Shown here: positions 1-12,991 of the stretch, piece after piece | Layout: each line of letters starts with the position of its first letter | Position numbering within the stretch: position 1 is the first letter of the stretch | Source of the DNA: Cavenderia fasciculata | Lineage: Eukaryota; Evosea; Eumycetozoa; Acytosteliales; Cavenderiaceae | Reading direction: 5' to 3' | NCBI RefSeq assembly: GCF_000203815.1 | Contig: NW_004457735.1 | Coordinates: forward strand, 1,550,001-1,614,000 | Length of the DNA: 64,000 nucleotides | Made by a program: the position numbers and the translations under genes | The notes under the pieces: generated by a model | What the model was told of the DNA's origin: nothing | The model's database searches: none | The model's input: only the letters and a program-made list of their open reading frames with translations

Positions 1-946
1 ATATTCATTTCAGGCTCAAAATTTAAATATTCAGATAGATTTTTACAAGTTGAATAAAGTAATTTATAATTATAGTTATTCTAAAAGAGTAAATAAAGTA
101 TTGGTTAGGACGCATCCAAAAAAAAAAAAGAAGAAGAGACTGGATTGTTGGGTTATACATACAAAATTAGTCCATTTTGGTTGATGATTTGATAGTTTGA
201 TAGGGATTTGACCAGTATGAACCAATCTTAGTAAATCACAAATCATAATGGGTTCTTTTATCCATGTCAATGATAGAAAACATATACCAAGTGTTAGCAA
301 TGGTGATGGTCTAGATTTCATTCTTCTAACTTCTTTTATATTATTTACACCGTCCTCGTCTTCGTCTTCGTCACTATCACTATCGCTATCACCTTGTTTT
401 TCCTTTTCCTTTTCCTTTTCTTTGTCTTTGTCTGTAGCACCAACAGACGACGACGACGACGATGATGCTGCTGATGGTTTTGATTTAAGTTGTTTCGCAT
501 TCTCGCCAGCCTTGAGTGACAAAAGATAAGAATGCCATAATTCACCAACTACTTGATACAACTGTTTGTTGAATTGCATTTGTTTGATGAGTGAAGTTGC
601 TTGTAGTTGTAAGAGTGTTTGTAGTATATGATATCTATTGTCTTTTTGTATAGTTTTGAATGGTTGTGTATCTGTATCACCAGGCTTTTTAACTCTTGTC
701 GTTCTTACTGCTGCTCCTCCAATTTCAGCTTCTACTTCTTGTGAAATGAATGACTAGAGAATATACGTATAAGTATAAGTATAATATATCTTTATATTTC
801 AATGTTGTTGTAGTAGTAAGTAGTACCTCTAATCGCATATGACAATTATTACAATTCAAGAAACCAACATCATCCTTTGAGAATGTGATAGAACCACAAT
901 GTCTACATATTGGCTTCTTGCTCTTTACTGGTGTATGTGAATCCAT
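1..946 (-). CDS. taf1b: TAF1B/Rrn7-like Pol I initiation factor (5' part)
   Basis: Likely the TFIIB-related subunit of the RNA polymerase I core promoter factor (SL1/core factor), acting at rDNA promoters in the nucleolus. Three exons are visible: 827-946, 163-753 and 80 down to 1; both introns are GT-AG and all joins are in phase. The N-terminus has a zinc ribbon with Cys14, Cys17, Cys32 and Cys35, as in Rrn7/TAF1B and TFIIB. Next comes a helical stretch (QLYQVVGELWHSYL) and a Ser/Lys/Asp low-complexity insert, then DLLRLVHTGQIP, which resembles the family's conserved core after the B-reader/linker. The first intron (754-826) carries GTACTA and a weak pyrimidine tract. The gene leaves the window at the left edge, so the cyclin-fold part is missing. 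Identity rests on the ribbon plus domain order. Confidence 0.75.
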
Positions 947-1374
947 AGTTTGTTGTGTTCGATCTACATTTAGTTAACTTGTATATAAAATATATGTATC
1001 TCGTCAAATATAGTGAATATGTTTATCTGTGCAAAAGATGCATCCGACCGAAAGTTTTCGCGCCTTTGCACATGTACTCACCAATGAAAATAAAAATACT
1101 CAGTTCTTGTTTCCCGGAATTGTCAAGTCCATTAATAGTATAACTCCACACATACAATATATATATATACAAGAGAATAACTATTATTCTTTATCTTTTA
1201 TCTATCTACATATATACACTCCACACATATATTTAATTTCCACAGCAATTATACATTTAAAAATTGTATGTTATGTGATGAAGTTCTGACTTGTAGACTT
1301 GTACTTACTTTCTTACTGTACAAATATTGCAGAGTGTAGATATAGATATAGATATAGATATATAGAGTATAAGA
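947..1374. promoter_or_regulatory. Divergent intergenic region between taf1b and the DUF3638 gene
   Basis: The gap of 428 bases separates two genes transcribed away from each other, so it should hold both promoters. It is AT-rich except for 1029-1125. There GTGCAAA (1029-1035) and TTTGCAC (1065-1071) form an inverted repeat around TTTTCGCGCC (1055-1064), which fits the E2F/DP consensus. A GATATA repeat lies just before the start codon at 1375. I see no coding sequence. Confidence 0.5.
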
Positions 1375-4300
1375 ATGAGTGACTATCGTAGTCATGAAAT
1401 ATTCATAACACATGGAGATGATATAATGGATGAGGCTTCAAGTGATGATGAAGCTGGTGGCGATATGATGGAACAAGATAAACCTCCAAAACCACCTACC
1501 GCACCAAAGACAAAACAATTAGCAAAGGTTAAACCAGAACCAATAGAGACTGAAGCAGCACCACCAAAATATGACTTGAATGATGTGTTGATGGACGATG
1601 ACTCGAGTGACAGTGGAAGCAGCGAGTTGGACTTTACATCGTCATCGTCGGAAGAGGAAGAAAATAGTGGTGACGACTACGTACCAGATCGTGGTGAATT
1701 ATCAAGTGACGATGAAGAATTCCAAATGCATTATACAGAAGAGAGTACATTGAATCATGTATTCATGCCATCGTCATTGCCAACTTCATGGAGCGAACAA
1801 GATAGACATGGTGAAAAGCAAGCTGTTTCTTGGTTAGCCGATTATCTGTCTGATCAAGATGACCTTGCATTCGAGTCTCCATTACCATTGGACAAGGTTA
1901 TTTCAAGATATATTAGAGATATTGAAGCACCACCAGCTCCAGAAGTGCTCGTAACTCGTTTGCAAGCACATAATGCCAACACTCCTATGGCTGTCTACAT
2001 CAAACATTCAAATTGTATCATCGTGTTTAGAAGTATCGGTGAAGAGGAAATAGAGATTGACACGATCCAAATCATGCCAGTCAACGATTTTAATTGCATG
2101 TCTATGAAGATGCGATTACTCGTTCCTCATTCTACCACAAAGGTGGCGGCTGCAAAGACATACGAGAGAACGTTTATCGACTATCTCGTTGCACTTCGTG
2201 ATACTGCTGCTCCGATGGCCATGTCTCTCCCCGAGATCAACGGAAAGCGCGAGGAAAGGGGTATCATGTCTCCTTGTCTTGTCACTGATTGGTTGTTACC
2301 ATCTTTGTGTGGTACGGCAGTAGACCCTAAAGACTATGCACTTTGGAAGAGTGTGCGTACCGAAATGATCGTAGACACCAAGGTTGATAGTGCTCCATGG
2401 AGACGTTCACCTATTTATCAAGGTGCAAAGAGTTTGATGCATCTCTTGATCAACATCTATTCGCCATATCATCCAGAAGAGACTTACAAGTGTCTAATGA
2501 TTGGGTACAAGGGTTTCCTCATCGAGAAGAGCAAGCCATATATCGTACTTCGAGAGGTCATCAAAAAGTTTACATTGCAATGTGAAAAGTTAATCAAAAA
2601 GTATCAAAGAATCGATTATGATGTTGTCATGGGATCGGTCAAGAATGCGTCTGATATTGTAGAGGAGGCATCAAAGGCGTTGGACAAACAATGGCAAGGT
2701 TTCTTGACCTACGAAAATGGAACTGGAAATATCGAACTTCAAGTCAGAGGAACATGTGTCAAACTTTCAGAAGAAGCCAGTACACAGTTCAACTTGCGTG
2801 AAGCCAAGGAAAAGATAAAGAGACAGGCTGAATTTAGATCAGCACAAAACACACATCACGTACAAATCAGTCCTGCATCGATGGGTATCAAGGAACCAAT
2901 CATCTTGCCCGGAAACCTCATTTCAAACGATGTCAATGCCATTGCCAAAAAATTACACAGTATCTTGACCGACAACAAAGACTCTATCGAAATCGTATTG
3001 CTTGCTCAGATTGAAGAGATTCTTCCTCACATTTGGAATCAACGAAAACGTGTCACAGACTCACAATCCATTCTCGATCTATTCAAGTCGTACGTTGAAA
3101 TTGCCCAAGAATTCTATAAAACCAATCCCATGTTGTTTAGTCGTATGATTCTCACCAGTTATGCGTTTGTAGCAGTGTTGGATCACACTGCAGCCAACTT
3201 TAGCAACGATCCACAGAAAACAGCATTGTATAACAGCAAAGCTGCCTATGTCAATCTTAGAATTCTCGGCAATCTCTTGCTTTGTTATGGATGGCAATAC
3301 GATTTGGCAGAGTCAATCGAAGACTACTTTAAAGATCGAAATTGTCATCAAGCCACTTTGGAAAACTCTATTTTCGGAATCAAAGATAACAGTTTGGCAC
3401 ATCAATGGGGTTTGAAATACCTAAACAACATTAGAAAAGAACTGGTTGCCGAAGGTGATAGAAATATGAAGGCAATGAAAGAAACATACAGAGCAACAAG
3501 AAGAAAATTGGATGCAGATTTAAAGGAAGCAAAGTCTGCCTATGCCAGAGCACGTGACCAACGATCAACAAGAGCCGCCCAAAAAGAGATTGATGCGGCC
3601 AACAAATTCAAGCTCAAAGTCTATGAATTCCCTCTGCCAAAGCTCGAGGTGGAGCAACATGTTGTCATTTTTGAAAACAACATTCCACCTGCCATTTCAC
3701 ATGCTCGTGATGCCTATGGTCTGTTGGCATCCATATGCGGAACCAAAGGATCGTTTTCAATGCAAGACTTTTGGTGTGATGACCATACCAAACGTCTCAT
3801 TTCATTGACGAGTGACACTAAAGCTCTATCGAAACAAAAAACACTTGTAAATATTACCGTTATCGATAACACTGAAGACTCGTTTGCCATCCAATCAAGA
3901 CGTCATGTATCGGGTATCGGTTACACTCTCAAACACACTCTGTCTCCCTTGGAGAAATGGGCCATCGTCATTAAAAAAATGACCCTTCAAATCCCACCAG
4001 CCATTCCAGAACACAGCTTGCAATGGATTGTCGAGCAACACGAAGGTGCCAGCGAGAATGAAATTCTTGCCAAGCAACTATGTACACCTGCATCCATGTC
4101 GCAATTGGATTATCTCAAGTTTGGATTTTTGCGTTGTGGTGGATCTTTGCAACTACTCAACATACTTAGATTCTTTGAAGAGAATAGTAATCTTAATAAT
4201 ATCCCAACTTATGTATTGATGCATCAAATACTTTATCAGTGTGGTCCAGCACTCGACGAAAAGATCGTTGAAGAAGACGCACCCATTCTCACTAGACCTT

Positions 4301-7300
4301 GGAAGAACGTGTTGAATGACGACCAGTACATCTTGATTCTGTGTCAAAACATTCAAAGACTACTCGAAGAGAGTGAAAAGAATTGGGAGTCTCACTATCA
4401 ACTCACCTTTTTCATTCAGTTGATTACAACCATCTCAAATATTGCCGATCTCGCAGACAATCAAATGCTCTTGGACACGTTGGCCATGTGTCGTGGTGTT
4501 GCTCAAAAGTGGACCGAAAAACTCGAAGGTTTGCGTAGCAAGGCCCTTTTAGAGAAAAACAATGAAGAGTCTCAATACTATCAAAGCAAATTGGTGCATG
4601 CCAGCATTTGCACAGTCTTGACATTTGACTGTCTTCCCGAAATCGATGATATCAAAGGATTAGAATATCTCAAAGCCATCTCAACCATTAAAAGACACAC
4701 CTTTAATGAAGCATTGACCATCACTACCGTCGACCCTGAACTTTTCAGTCATCTAATGGTCAAAGTCAATTGTATTTCATATCAAATGGCAATGCAATTA
4801 AATGTTCATTTAGAAACTCAAGATGCAGTTTTAACAAACTTTGTTTCTCGTCAAATGGGTAATCATAGAAGAGAACAAACCGTACTTCAAAATCAAAATC
4901 AAAATAATAATAATAATAATAACAATAATAATAATAATAATGAAGATCATTATGCACATCAAGATCAATATACCTATACTAGATGGAAAAAGATTAATGA
5001 AAGTGGAGTACTTTGGACAAGTAGTAGAAGTGATGGTGTTTCAGTACAAGTTGGTATTTTCGATGGCTCCTTTTTCATTAATGGTGTATCATTGTTTAGA
5101 CTTCCACCAGATGTTGAAAATAATACACTTTTCCGTAACACATTTGGTGGTTGTATTTTAGATGTTGAAGTTATTGGTGATAGAAGATGGTAAATATTTA
5201 AAAACAAAAACACACAAAAATTTTAATATATTAATATTAATTTTTTTTTATATTTATTTTAGGAAAACAAGTAGAAATTATAATGGTAGATATTATGAAT
5301 TTGCGTTAATAGATGTTGAAGATGCACAACCAGATGTTATTATTCTTGAAAAGAATGAAACAAGTGGAAATGATACATGGTATTTATTGGATCCAAAGTA
5401 CTTGAAGGATAATGATGTCCCACCTTCAATGGCCAGAGAATACTCTCATTGGGTAAATCCTCACTCTTGGGCTATTCAGTTCCGTCCCATCAGTTTTACA
5501 AAGTTTGCCAAATTCTTTGCCAGTGAACCAAAGTACTCTGGAAACATTCACAATGGTGAAATATTAAACGACAAGAAACAAGCACTCGTCAACTATAACA
5601 ATTTTAATCTTCAGGTTAAAAAGTCGATTGAAAAGGTTTTCAATATGGCAAGTCCTGAACACATTCACATTTTCCTTGCCGGTGAAAACACCTATCTCAT
5701 TCACCTTTACCAATATGGTCTCGATTTCCTCACCTCGGTAGATCGAACGAATTCTGCCAAACCAATTGGAACCATCACATCACTCCAATACTATGGATAT
5801 CAGATTGCCAATCAACAATTCCTTGGTACTTTAATTGGTCTTAAAACTATTCTAGTTTTGGAACCAAGTATTGCTGGTATTTCTGATAAAAAGGTTATTC
5901 TTCCTCATGCTTCATTTAGAGCTGCTCATAAAGGTAAAAAAAAAGAAAAGAAAAGAAAAGAAAATATAAATATTATTTATTCTAATTTCTTTTTTTTTTT
6001 CTATTTTTTTTAGAACCAACTAGTACAAGATATAAAACAAAGTTTCATCATACAACAGCAGATACTTCAAATCTTCAACATCCAGCCTACTTTATTTACA
6101 ATGTAGATGAAGAATTGGGTTTGTTAAAGGCAACCAATACCGAAGCAAACCTTCAGTTGGCTTTTGCTCATGTCATGACTAGTCAATGTTTCCCTGATCC
6201 ATTTACTGGTATTAGTGGTGTTGAATCTGCTATTGAAAAGTTACAGAGATTCCAAATCAATGTTCCACTTTCCGATCAATCAATGTCGATTCTCCAAAAC
6301 ATTGGACATATCTCACCTATTCGTAATCCATTCCCACCATCACAAAAAAAGAAAGACCGTGCTCCCATATTCCAAACCGTCGAGTACACTTACCCCAAGT
6401 TACCAGCCACCTATGACTTTTTGGTTATTTATGCACTCGATCTGATTGCAAAGTCCAACGGTCTGTCATTCCTTCATCCACATCATCAACAACAACAAAA
6501 AGAAAAGGAAGAGAAGGAAAAGGACGAAAAAGACAGAAAACAATTGCCCAAGGTCGCCATGTTGAATGAAATTGCATGCATTCGAAACCAACACATGATT
6601 CCAATTCAATCTGTGCCAATTAGTTCTAGTACACTCAGCAAATACAAGAAAAAGGAATACTTGGCTGGACATTCCCCAACCGATGTAGTAGGATACATTG
6701 CACGTACTGCCTACCTCTTTGAAACACCACAAGTCGGTATGCCAATTATCAACTTTGACCCAGTCGAATTTATCAAGCAATCGGTTATTTGCAAGGGTAT
6801 GCGTGGTCCAGTCTATTACAACAGTTTCGCAGACTTGTTTAATCTTGCGTTCCCACTCGTCAAGGATGAGAGACAAATCGTTTCAGAGTATTGGATTTCA
6901 TTGTACACCTATCTTTTCAAGGTGGGAAGAGGAGACTCTGAAAAATTCAAATATGTTTTGACCTATCTCCAACTGTACTGGGGTTACCAGAAACAAACGT
7001 TTGACCATCTCGTATTCCTCTGTCGTACGGCTACTCCCATTCCCGACCCTGAACTGTACATCAAGTTGACAACCTACCCCAACCCAGCAGAGACATTCTC
7101 AGAGGGACCAATCAAATCGGCCATTGAGAAATTCTATCTCCAAGACAATGATATGTCGAGCTATGGTGTTGTCAGAGGTATATTAAAACAAGCTCTCATT
7201 GCCAACGTATGGGAAAAGACAGCAGGTGAGATTATTGCACCCAAGTACATTTGGAATATCAAGCCTGGATCACCACACACTCAACACGTCGATGTTGATT

Positions 7301-10300
7301 CCCTCAATGTAGCATTGACCAGAATCTTCCAGACATGGATTGATAATCGTAAACTTCAACAGTTTGGTGAAAAGGTGTACCATATTATTAGAGAAGCAGA
7401 CTATAACACGATCGATGTGCCAAAGAGCAGACTTGTGCTGATTCAAGCAAACATTGCACAAGACATGGAAGAGGATGAGTTTTATATGGGCATCCACGCA
7501 CAAGGACAGCAAGCTATCGAGTCACCAATCGACCAAAGATGGTTAGACTTGTGGGAGAATGGTTATGACGTTGAATTTGAACAGGCACTCAACAATTTGA
7601 ACCAACAACAAGTACCTACCAACCAAATGATTAGAACACCTGCTTTGGACTCGTTTTTGGAGGTTGCCAACATTGACACTACAATGAAGAGCATTTTCTA
7701 TCAAGATTTGAAAGAGAGCAAAATTTCACTCGTTCAACACATCAAAGATACCAACGATACACGTGGTGTATTGGCAGGTGATGACAAGATCAAAGCCGAG
7801 CTCACCAACCTACTCGAACAAATCAACGAATGTTCAGCTGACATTTGGAAGATTGTATCTACCTATTATCATGCATCAAATGATGATCTCCAGAAAATGT
7901 ATCAAATTGTAGGTCTTAAAAAGAAACCAGTTTGGATTACAGCCTATGCCGATTTTGACAAACAACAACTCTACAAGAACCAAGAAAATTACAACGAGAA
8001 TACACTTCCAGAAAAGGTGTATCAATTGATTGGTGCTCACATCCTACTTCGTACCTACTCTCAAAAGGTCAAGAGATGTATGACCAAAAAGAATGGAGAC
8101 TTGCAGTCTGAACTTAAACATACTAGATTCACTCGTAAATGGGTACCATCTCAATACCCATCTTGGATTCTTTTTGAATTGGAACAGAATCTATGGATTC
8201 GTGACGATCAGGCTGAAATTGCAATGATGCTGCTTAGTAGTGAAAAGAATGTCTGTACGCAGATGCAAATGGGTGAAGGTAAAACATCGGTTATTCTACC
8301 CATTATGTGTTTGGCCATGTCCAACTCTGCCAAGGGAGTACCTAGAATCTCTGTTTTACTCTCACTGTTCAAGACCACTATCCAGGATCTTCAAAAACGT
8401 CTTGCCTCTGCCATCATCAACCATCCCATCTTTGTATTCCCATTCAAGCGTGATATGGGCAGCGTACTCAAGAATGAAGAGATTGAAAAGGTCAAACAAA
8501 ATCTCGAGAGTTGCAAGAGAGAACGTGGTATCATTTTATGTCACCCTGAACACTTTTTGTCATTCATGTTGTACTGGAAACTTCACTTTGAAAAGCTTGG
8601 CTCGATGCGTCATATTCTAGAATGGTACAATGACAATGTATTTGATATTATGGATGAATGTGATGAATTGCTTTCATTTAAATACCAATTACTCTATCCA
8701 TGTGGTACAAAGTCTAGCTTGGATGGTGGATCTGGTAGATGGTCTCTTATCCAAGAGGTACTATTAGAGTTGAAAAAACTCCCTCATCAAGGTTTAAATG
8801 ACCACGTTGTTGAATGGATAGACAGAGGATCGGCAAGATTCCCAATGATCACTGTTTATGACCCTAAAGAAGGTTTGGTTCTCTGCAAGAAACTCTTGGA
8901 TACCATGTTAAGTAATCTTCCATTCCACTCTACCACCGAGCAAAGTCAATGTATTCAAAAGTTTTGTTGGAAGGATATTGACACTTCGCTACAAGATCAC
9001 CAAGAAAACTATAAAAAGATCCAATCGTTTAGCAAGAATCAAGATATTATCAATAGATTGTTGGTTTATAGAGGTTTGTTTAGTTATGATATCCTCTTGC
9101 ACTCTTTGCAAAAGATTTGGTCCAAGGATTATGGCACACGTGACTTGGAACGCAAGACTGGCAACCATTCAACACTGATGGCTGTTCCATACCGTGCCAA
9201 AGACACACCATCTGAACGTGCAGAGTATGGACACCCAGAGTTTTCAATTCTCCTCACTCACTATACCTACTATAGTCAAGGTTTGAACTTGAAACAATGT
9301 AAAGAGGCGTTGGACCGATTGTTAAACAGATACAAACACACAGCTGCTGACATTTACAAGTCATGGGTCGAATTTGATGGAACCATCAGTGCAGAGTACT
9401 TGGACATTAAGTGTGTCTTGTTGTCTGACAGTTCGTTGGTCAAAGAACTTCACACACTCTTTAAATACAACATGAAGACAATCAACTTTTGGTTAAACGA
9501 ATTTGTATTCCCACAAGAACTCAAGACCTACTCTGACAAGTTGTCTGCCAATCCATGGCATATAGTATCGGAAAAGAAACTTAGATCATCTGGTTTCTCT
9601 GGTACCAATGATACTAGATGGCTCTATCCCATCTACATCTCTCAACAGGATCTTGGAAAGTTGAAATACACCAACATCCAAGTCATCCATTATATTCTCG
9701 GTCAACAAGCTGCCTACAATGAAGTACATGTACTCAAGCGATCCGACGACATTATCCAAAGATTGGTAGATATGAAAGTCAACAAGAATGTATTCCCCAA
9801 TGTGTTTATTGATGCTGGTGCACTCATGGTAGATCGTACCAATCTCAAAGTTGCCAAGACATGGTTGGAAATGACACCAAGAGAACGTGTTGATGGTGTT
9901 GTCTTTTTCCATGAAGATAAGCTTACAACACTTGATCGTGAAGGCAAACTCCATCTCTATGACCAGAGTACTTTTACCGATCGTATGGATCGTGTGTTGG
10001 TGTATTTGGACGACTACCATACACGTGGTGTCGACATTAAACTGCCAGTTGGTTCTCATGCCATCGTCACGGTCGGTGTCAACATGACCAAAGAAAAGCT
10101 CCTTCAAGCATGTATGAGAATGAGAAAACTGGGTAATGGTCACACCATTTCCATGATGATTAGAGAGCAGATGGATGTAGGACACAGTGTAAACGAGATT
10201 ATCCATTGGACCATTTCAAACTCGATCAACCATATTATCTCTGGTTTCCCACTTTGGTCATTCCAAGGTATGGAGTTTTCTCGAAGCAATGTTGGTTTGG

Positions 10301-11469
10301 GACTTGCCGATACCAACTCCAAGGTCTTTCAAAAGATCTCATCGTTCCCTTCTCGGGTCACACTCGACATTATGTATGCAGGTCACTTTACCGAGCGAAA
10401 GATTGTCGATGTCGTACAGGAACATAGCAAGATTGTAAAGGCGATTTTCAAAGTCAATACAAAGGGACTTGACGAAGAACTCCAACAAGATCTACTCGAC
10501 AAGCAAAAAGAGATCTTGTTTAACATTAACAAACACACCAATACGCTCATCCCCGATGCAACCGTATCTTCAGTGTCATTGGAAATGGAAGAGGAACGTG
10601 AATTTGAAATAGAACAGGAAAACGAAGAAGAACGTCAGCTTCCCGGCAATGCCAACCCTGTCGCTCTCAATGCCATCGATCGCAGTTTGTTGGATCTCGT
10701 TATTGGACGAAAGACCATCAAAGACAAGATTGAATGTATCAAGCCAATTGCCAAGATCTTTTCACAAACCTCTCTCGACGGTCTCATCCAACAAGGTTTG
10801 TTTAGCACCAAGCTACACGTAACCTCTGCCTTTTTAAATTCCGTGTCTGATGATATCAAGCGTGACGACTATTTCAAGCAACTCAACTATTGTCTGTGTA
10901 TTTGGAATGCAGATGGTAACCCAGACATCATCCTCGTATCAATGCATGAAGCATCCCAACTTCTTCCTTTTATCACAAAGCATTTAAAGAATCCAACCAT
11001 CCTCAAGGGTTCTTTGCATCAAACCCTCAGTCACTGGAATGCCAACCAAGAAGAATACTTTTTGAAACAGTATACGCCCGTCCCCGCCCACGTCACTCCA
11101 GACCACCTCCAATCTACATTCCTTCAAAACCTTTTGCTCCATTTGAATGTACTCAATGGAAGCAAATACTTTGACAATCGTCTCGAAGAATTACATGAAT
11201 TCCTCGGAATCTATATATCAAAGGACAGAGACGTAATGTGCCAACTCATCGACAAGGGCTTTGTTGACAGTTTGGGATATGTCGTTAAACTCCCCGCCAA
11301 GAAACCTGCCGACCTCGAGGATGACGCCGTCTGGGAGAAACTCAAATCTACCAAAACCTCTTGCAAATTTAAATCAAATCCTTTACTCTTTATTCGTAGA
11401 AACTTTGAATTAAATAGAATTCATTCACTAAACTTTAGTGATTTCCAAAATCTTTTAATTAATAAATAA
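1375..11469 (+). CDS. Giant DUF3638/DUF3645 protein with SecA-like ATPase motifs
   Basis: Three exons, 1375-5189, 5263-5933 and 6014-11469, joined in phase (TG|G and G|AA), give about 3313 residues. The N-terminal 120 residues are acidic and Ser-rich, probably disordered. Around residues 1205-1265 lies the INGVSLFRLPP block typical of the family. The C-terminal third holds DUF3638: MGEGKTSVILP near residue 2249 looks like a Walker A of SecA type, MDECDE near 2376 looks like a DEAD-type Walker B, TRGVDIKLP near 2833 matches helicase motif V, and QACMRMRKLG near 2860 matches motif VI. This motif order suggests an SF2/SecA-like ATPase. Family members in fungi and protists are described only as DUF3638/DUF3645 proteins, sometimes as ubiquitin-hydrolase-like; the true role is unknown. 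Asn-rich runs near 4900-4940 are ordinary for dictyostelids. Confidence 0.9.
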
Positions 11470-11554
11470 ATCAAATCAAATAATAATAATATTATATTGA
11501 ACAAACATCTCAAATAATATATTATATATTTCTTTTAAATTAAATTAAGGGGGT

Positions 11555-11780
11555 GTGGAGTCTACCATTGTATTACCATGATAATAGTGCGATTCATGGT
11601 CGATAGAAGACTATTTACAATTGAACAACATAGTTGTCATTGATATAATAGTCTTGAATGCTCCGTAAATAAATTAGATTAATCATTAAAGCCATCGCAA
11701 CGTGTGGAGGCAGAAAGAGATTAAGCTTTCTAGAACAGATACTACACATAATCAGAGCATAAACTCTGAGAGAAGGTGTT
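11555..11780 (-). ncRNA. Divergent U2 spliceosomal snRNA
   Basis: The minus strand carries GTGTAGTATCTGTTCT (11732-11747), identical to the branch-site recognition region of U2 snRNA. Around it, in U2 order, are: a pyrimidine-rich 5' end (ACACCTTCTC, 11770-11779) like the U2/U6 helix II strand; a stem-loop I (TCAGAG/CTCTGA); GCT and GATT at the spacing used for U2/U6 helices Ib and Ia; stem-loop IIa (AGAAAG/CTTTCT with a TTAAT-type loop); a likely Sm site AATTTATTTAC (near 11665-11676); a stem III (AAGACTATT/AATAGTCTT, 11607-11655); and stem IV (ACCATGA/TCATGGT, 11575-11600). Stem sequences differ from textbook U2 but keep pairing. Ends are estimated within about 10 bases. Several U2 variants are known in D. 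discoideum; this may be one such variant or the species' main U2. Confidence 0.85.
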
Positions 11781-11834
11781 TGGCCACAAGGCTATTAAAC
11801 CAAGTGACAATTCTTTTCGATCACTCTACCAGTG

Positions 11835-11852
11835 TATTTATAGTTGTTGGGT
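11835..11852 (-). promoter_or_regulatory. DUSE-like element and TATA box upstream of the U2 gene
   Basis: On the minus strand, CACCCAACAA (complement of 11844-11853) lies about 66-70 bases before the inferred U2 5' end. It resembles the dictyostelid ncRNA upstream sequence element (A/T)CCCA(T/A)AA, which sits at about -60. It is followed at once by TATAAATA (complement of 11835-11842). The match is imperfect, but its position supports a real snRNA gene. Confidence 0.5.
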
Positions 11853-11984
11853 GATCTATTTGTGAATATTGAATAATAAAGATTATTTTGAGTATTCAAG
11901 AAAATTATTGAATCTATTTTTCATTGTTGCAAAAAAAAGTATATTTTACTAGTGTAAATAATACAAAACTATATTTCTTTCAAG

Positions 11985-12316
11985 ATGAAAGTTACTATTC
12001 GAAAATGGCAGACCGTATCTTCGTGGCATTGGGATGTTAGTGAAGAATGTTGTGGTATATGTCGTATGCAATTCGACGCTTGTTGTGTTGACTGCAAAAT
12101 GCCAGGTGACGATTGTCCTCCAGGTATGTTTTAAATGATCATCAACCGATCACTTTATTGGTCAATCACACTAAACCCCGATTATCTTTACTGTATATAG
12201 TTTGGGGTGCTTGTAAACACGCCTTTCATATGCATTGTATCTTAAAATGGTTAAATTCTAATCAACAACAATGCCCAATGTGTCGATCTAATTGGGAATT
12301 TGTTACTACCGATTAG
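11985..12316 (+). CDS. anapc11: Anaphase-promoting complex subunit 11 (RING-H2)
   Basis: Two exons, 11985-12123 and 12201-12316, joined as G|TT, give 84 residues, the usual APC11 length. APC11 is the catalytic RING subunit of the APC/C ubiquitin ligase, which recruits E2 enzymes to mark cyclins and securin for the proteasome in mitosis. The family signature runs almost unbroken: MKVTIRKWQTVSSWHWD, then CCGICRMQFDACCVDCKMPG, DDCP, VWGACKHAFHMHCILKW and CPMCRSNWEF. The Cys and His ligands of the RING and the extra APC11 zinc site are all present. The intron falls just before the conserved V/IWG. The start ATG is fixed by the conserved MKV N-terminus. Confidence 0.96.
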
Positions 12317-12645
12317 TTGATCATTTGATATGATAAAGACATTATTATCATCATCATCAATCATAGACCACTGCATTATCTCTCTACCTTGGTTATATAT
12401 ATATAACATCTGACTATTTGATGGTCATACAATTTTTGAAAGGTCTATCATTTAACAACATATGCTGGTTCACTGTTGTGATCGACCAACACAAAGCATT
12501 GATACACAACACTGTACAACACATTCGTTCAATAAGATAATAATAAACATGTAACGGATACATATTAATTCAAAGAAGTTTCTTGTTGAAGAGCTACAAA
12601 TATGTCTTTATTTACTTTTCAAACCATTGGGTCCTTAATTATCTG
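12317..12645. other. Convergent 3' intergenic gap
   Basis: This stretch lies between the ends of anapc11 and med25, which converge. It is AT-rich with a (CAT)n/(TATA) patch at 12345-12410. I see no gene, tRNA or strong hairpin in it. Confidence 0.5.
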
Positions 12646-12945
12646 TTATCTAAATTTTGTTGTTGCAAATTGTTGTAAATTTAAATTGGCTACGTTCATA
12701 TTATTATTGAGGTTTAAATTATTACTCATTCCATTTAAATTGGTATTCATCGTATTCAAATTATTCAAGTTTGCAGTGTTTACGAGATTATTATTATTGG
12801 TGCTTAAATTATTCTGGAATTGATTGGCGTTGTTTAGAGCAAAGAATTGATTGTTGATAACATTATTTTGTTGACCGAGGGCATTTAAGTTTGAGGTTAT
12901 TGGTTGTTGTTGTTGTTGGTTTAAAGTTGGTTGTGGGTTTTGTCT

Positions 12946-12991
<46 letters not shown>

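Noticed and set aside
9586-10206. 206-codon minus-strand frame inside the DUF3638 gene
   Set aside because: Antisense to conserved helicase motifs; no start context or domain.
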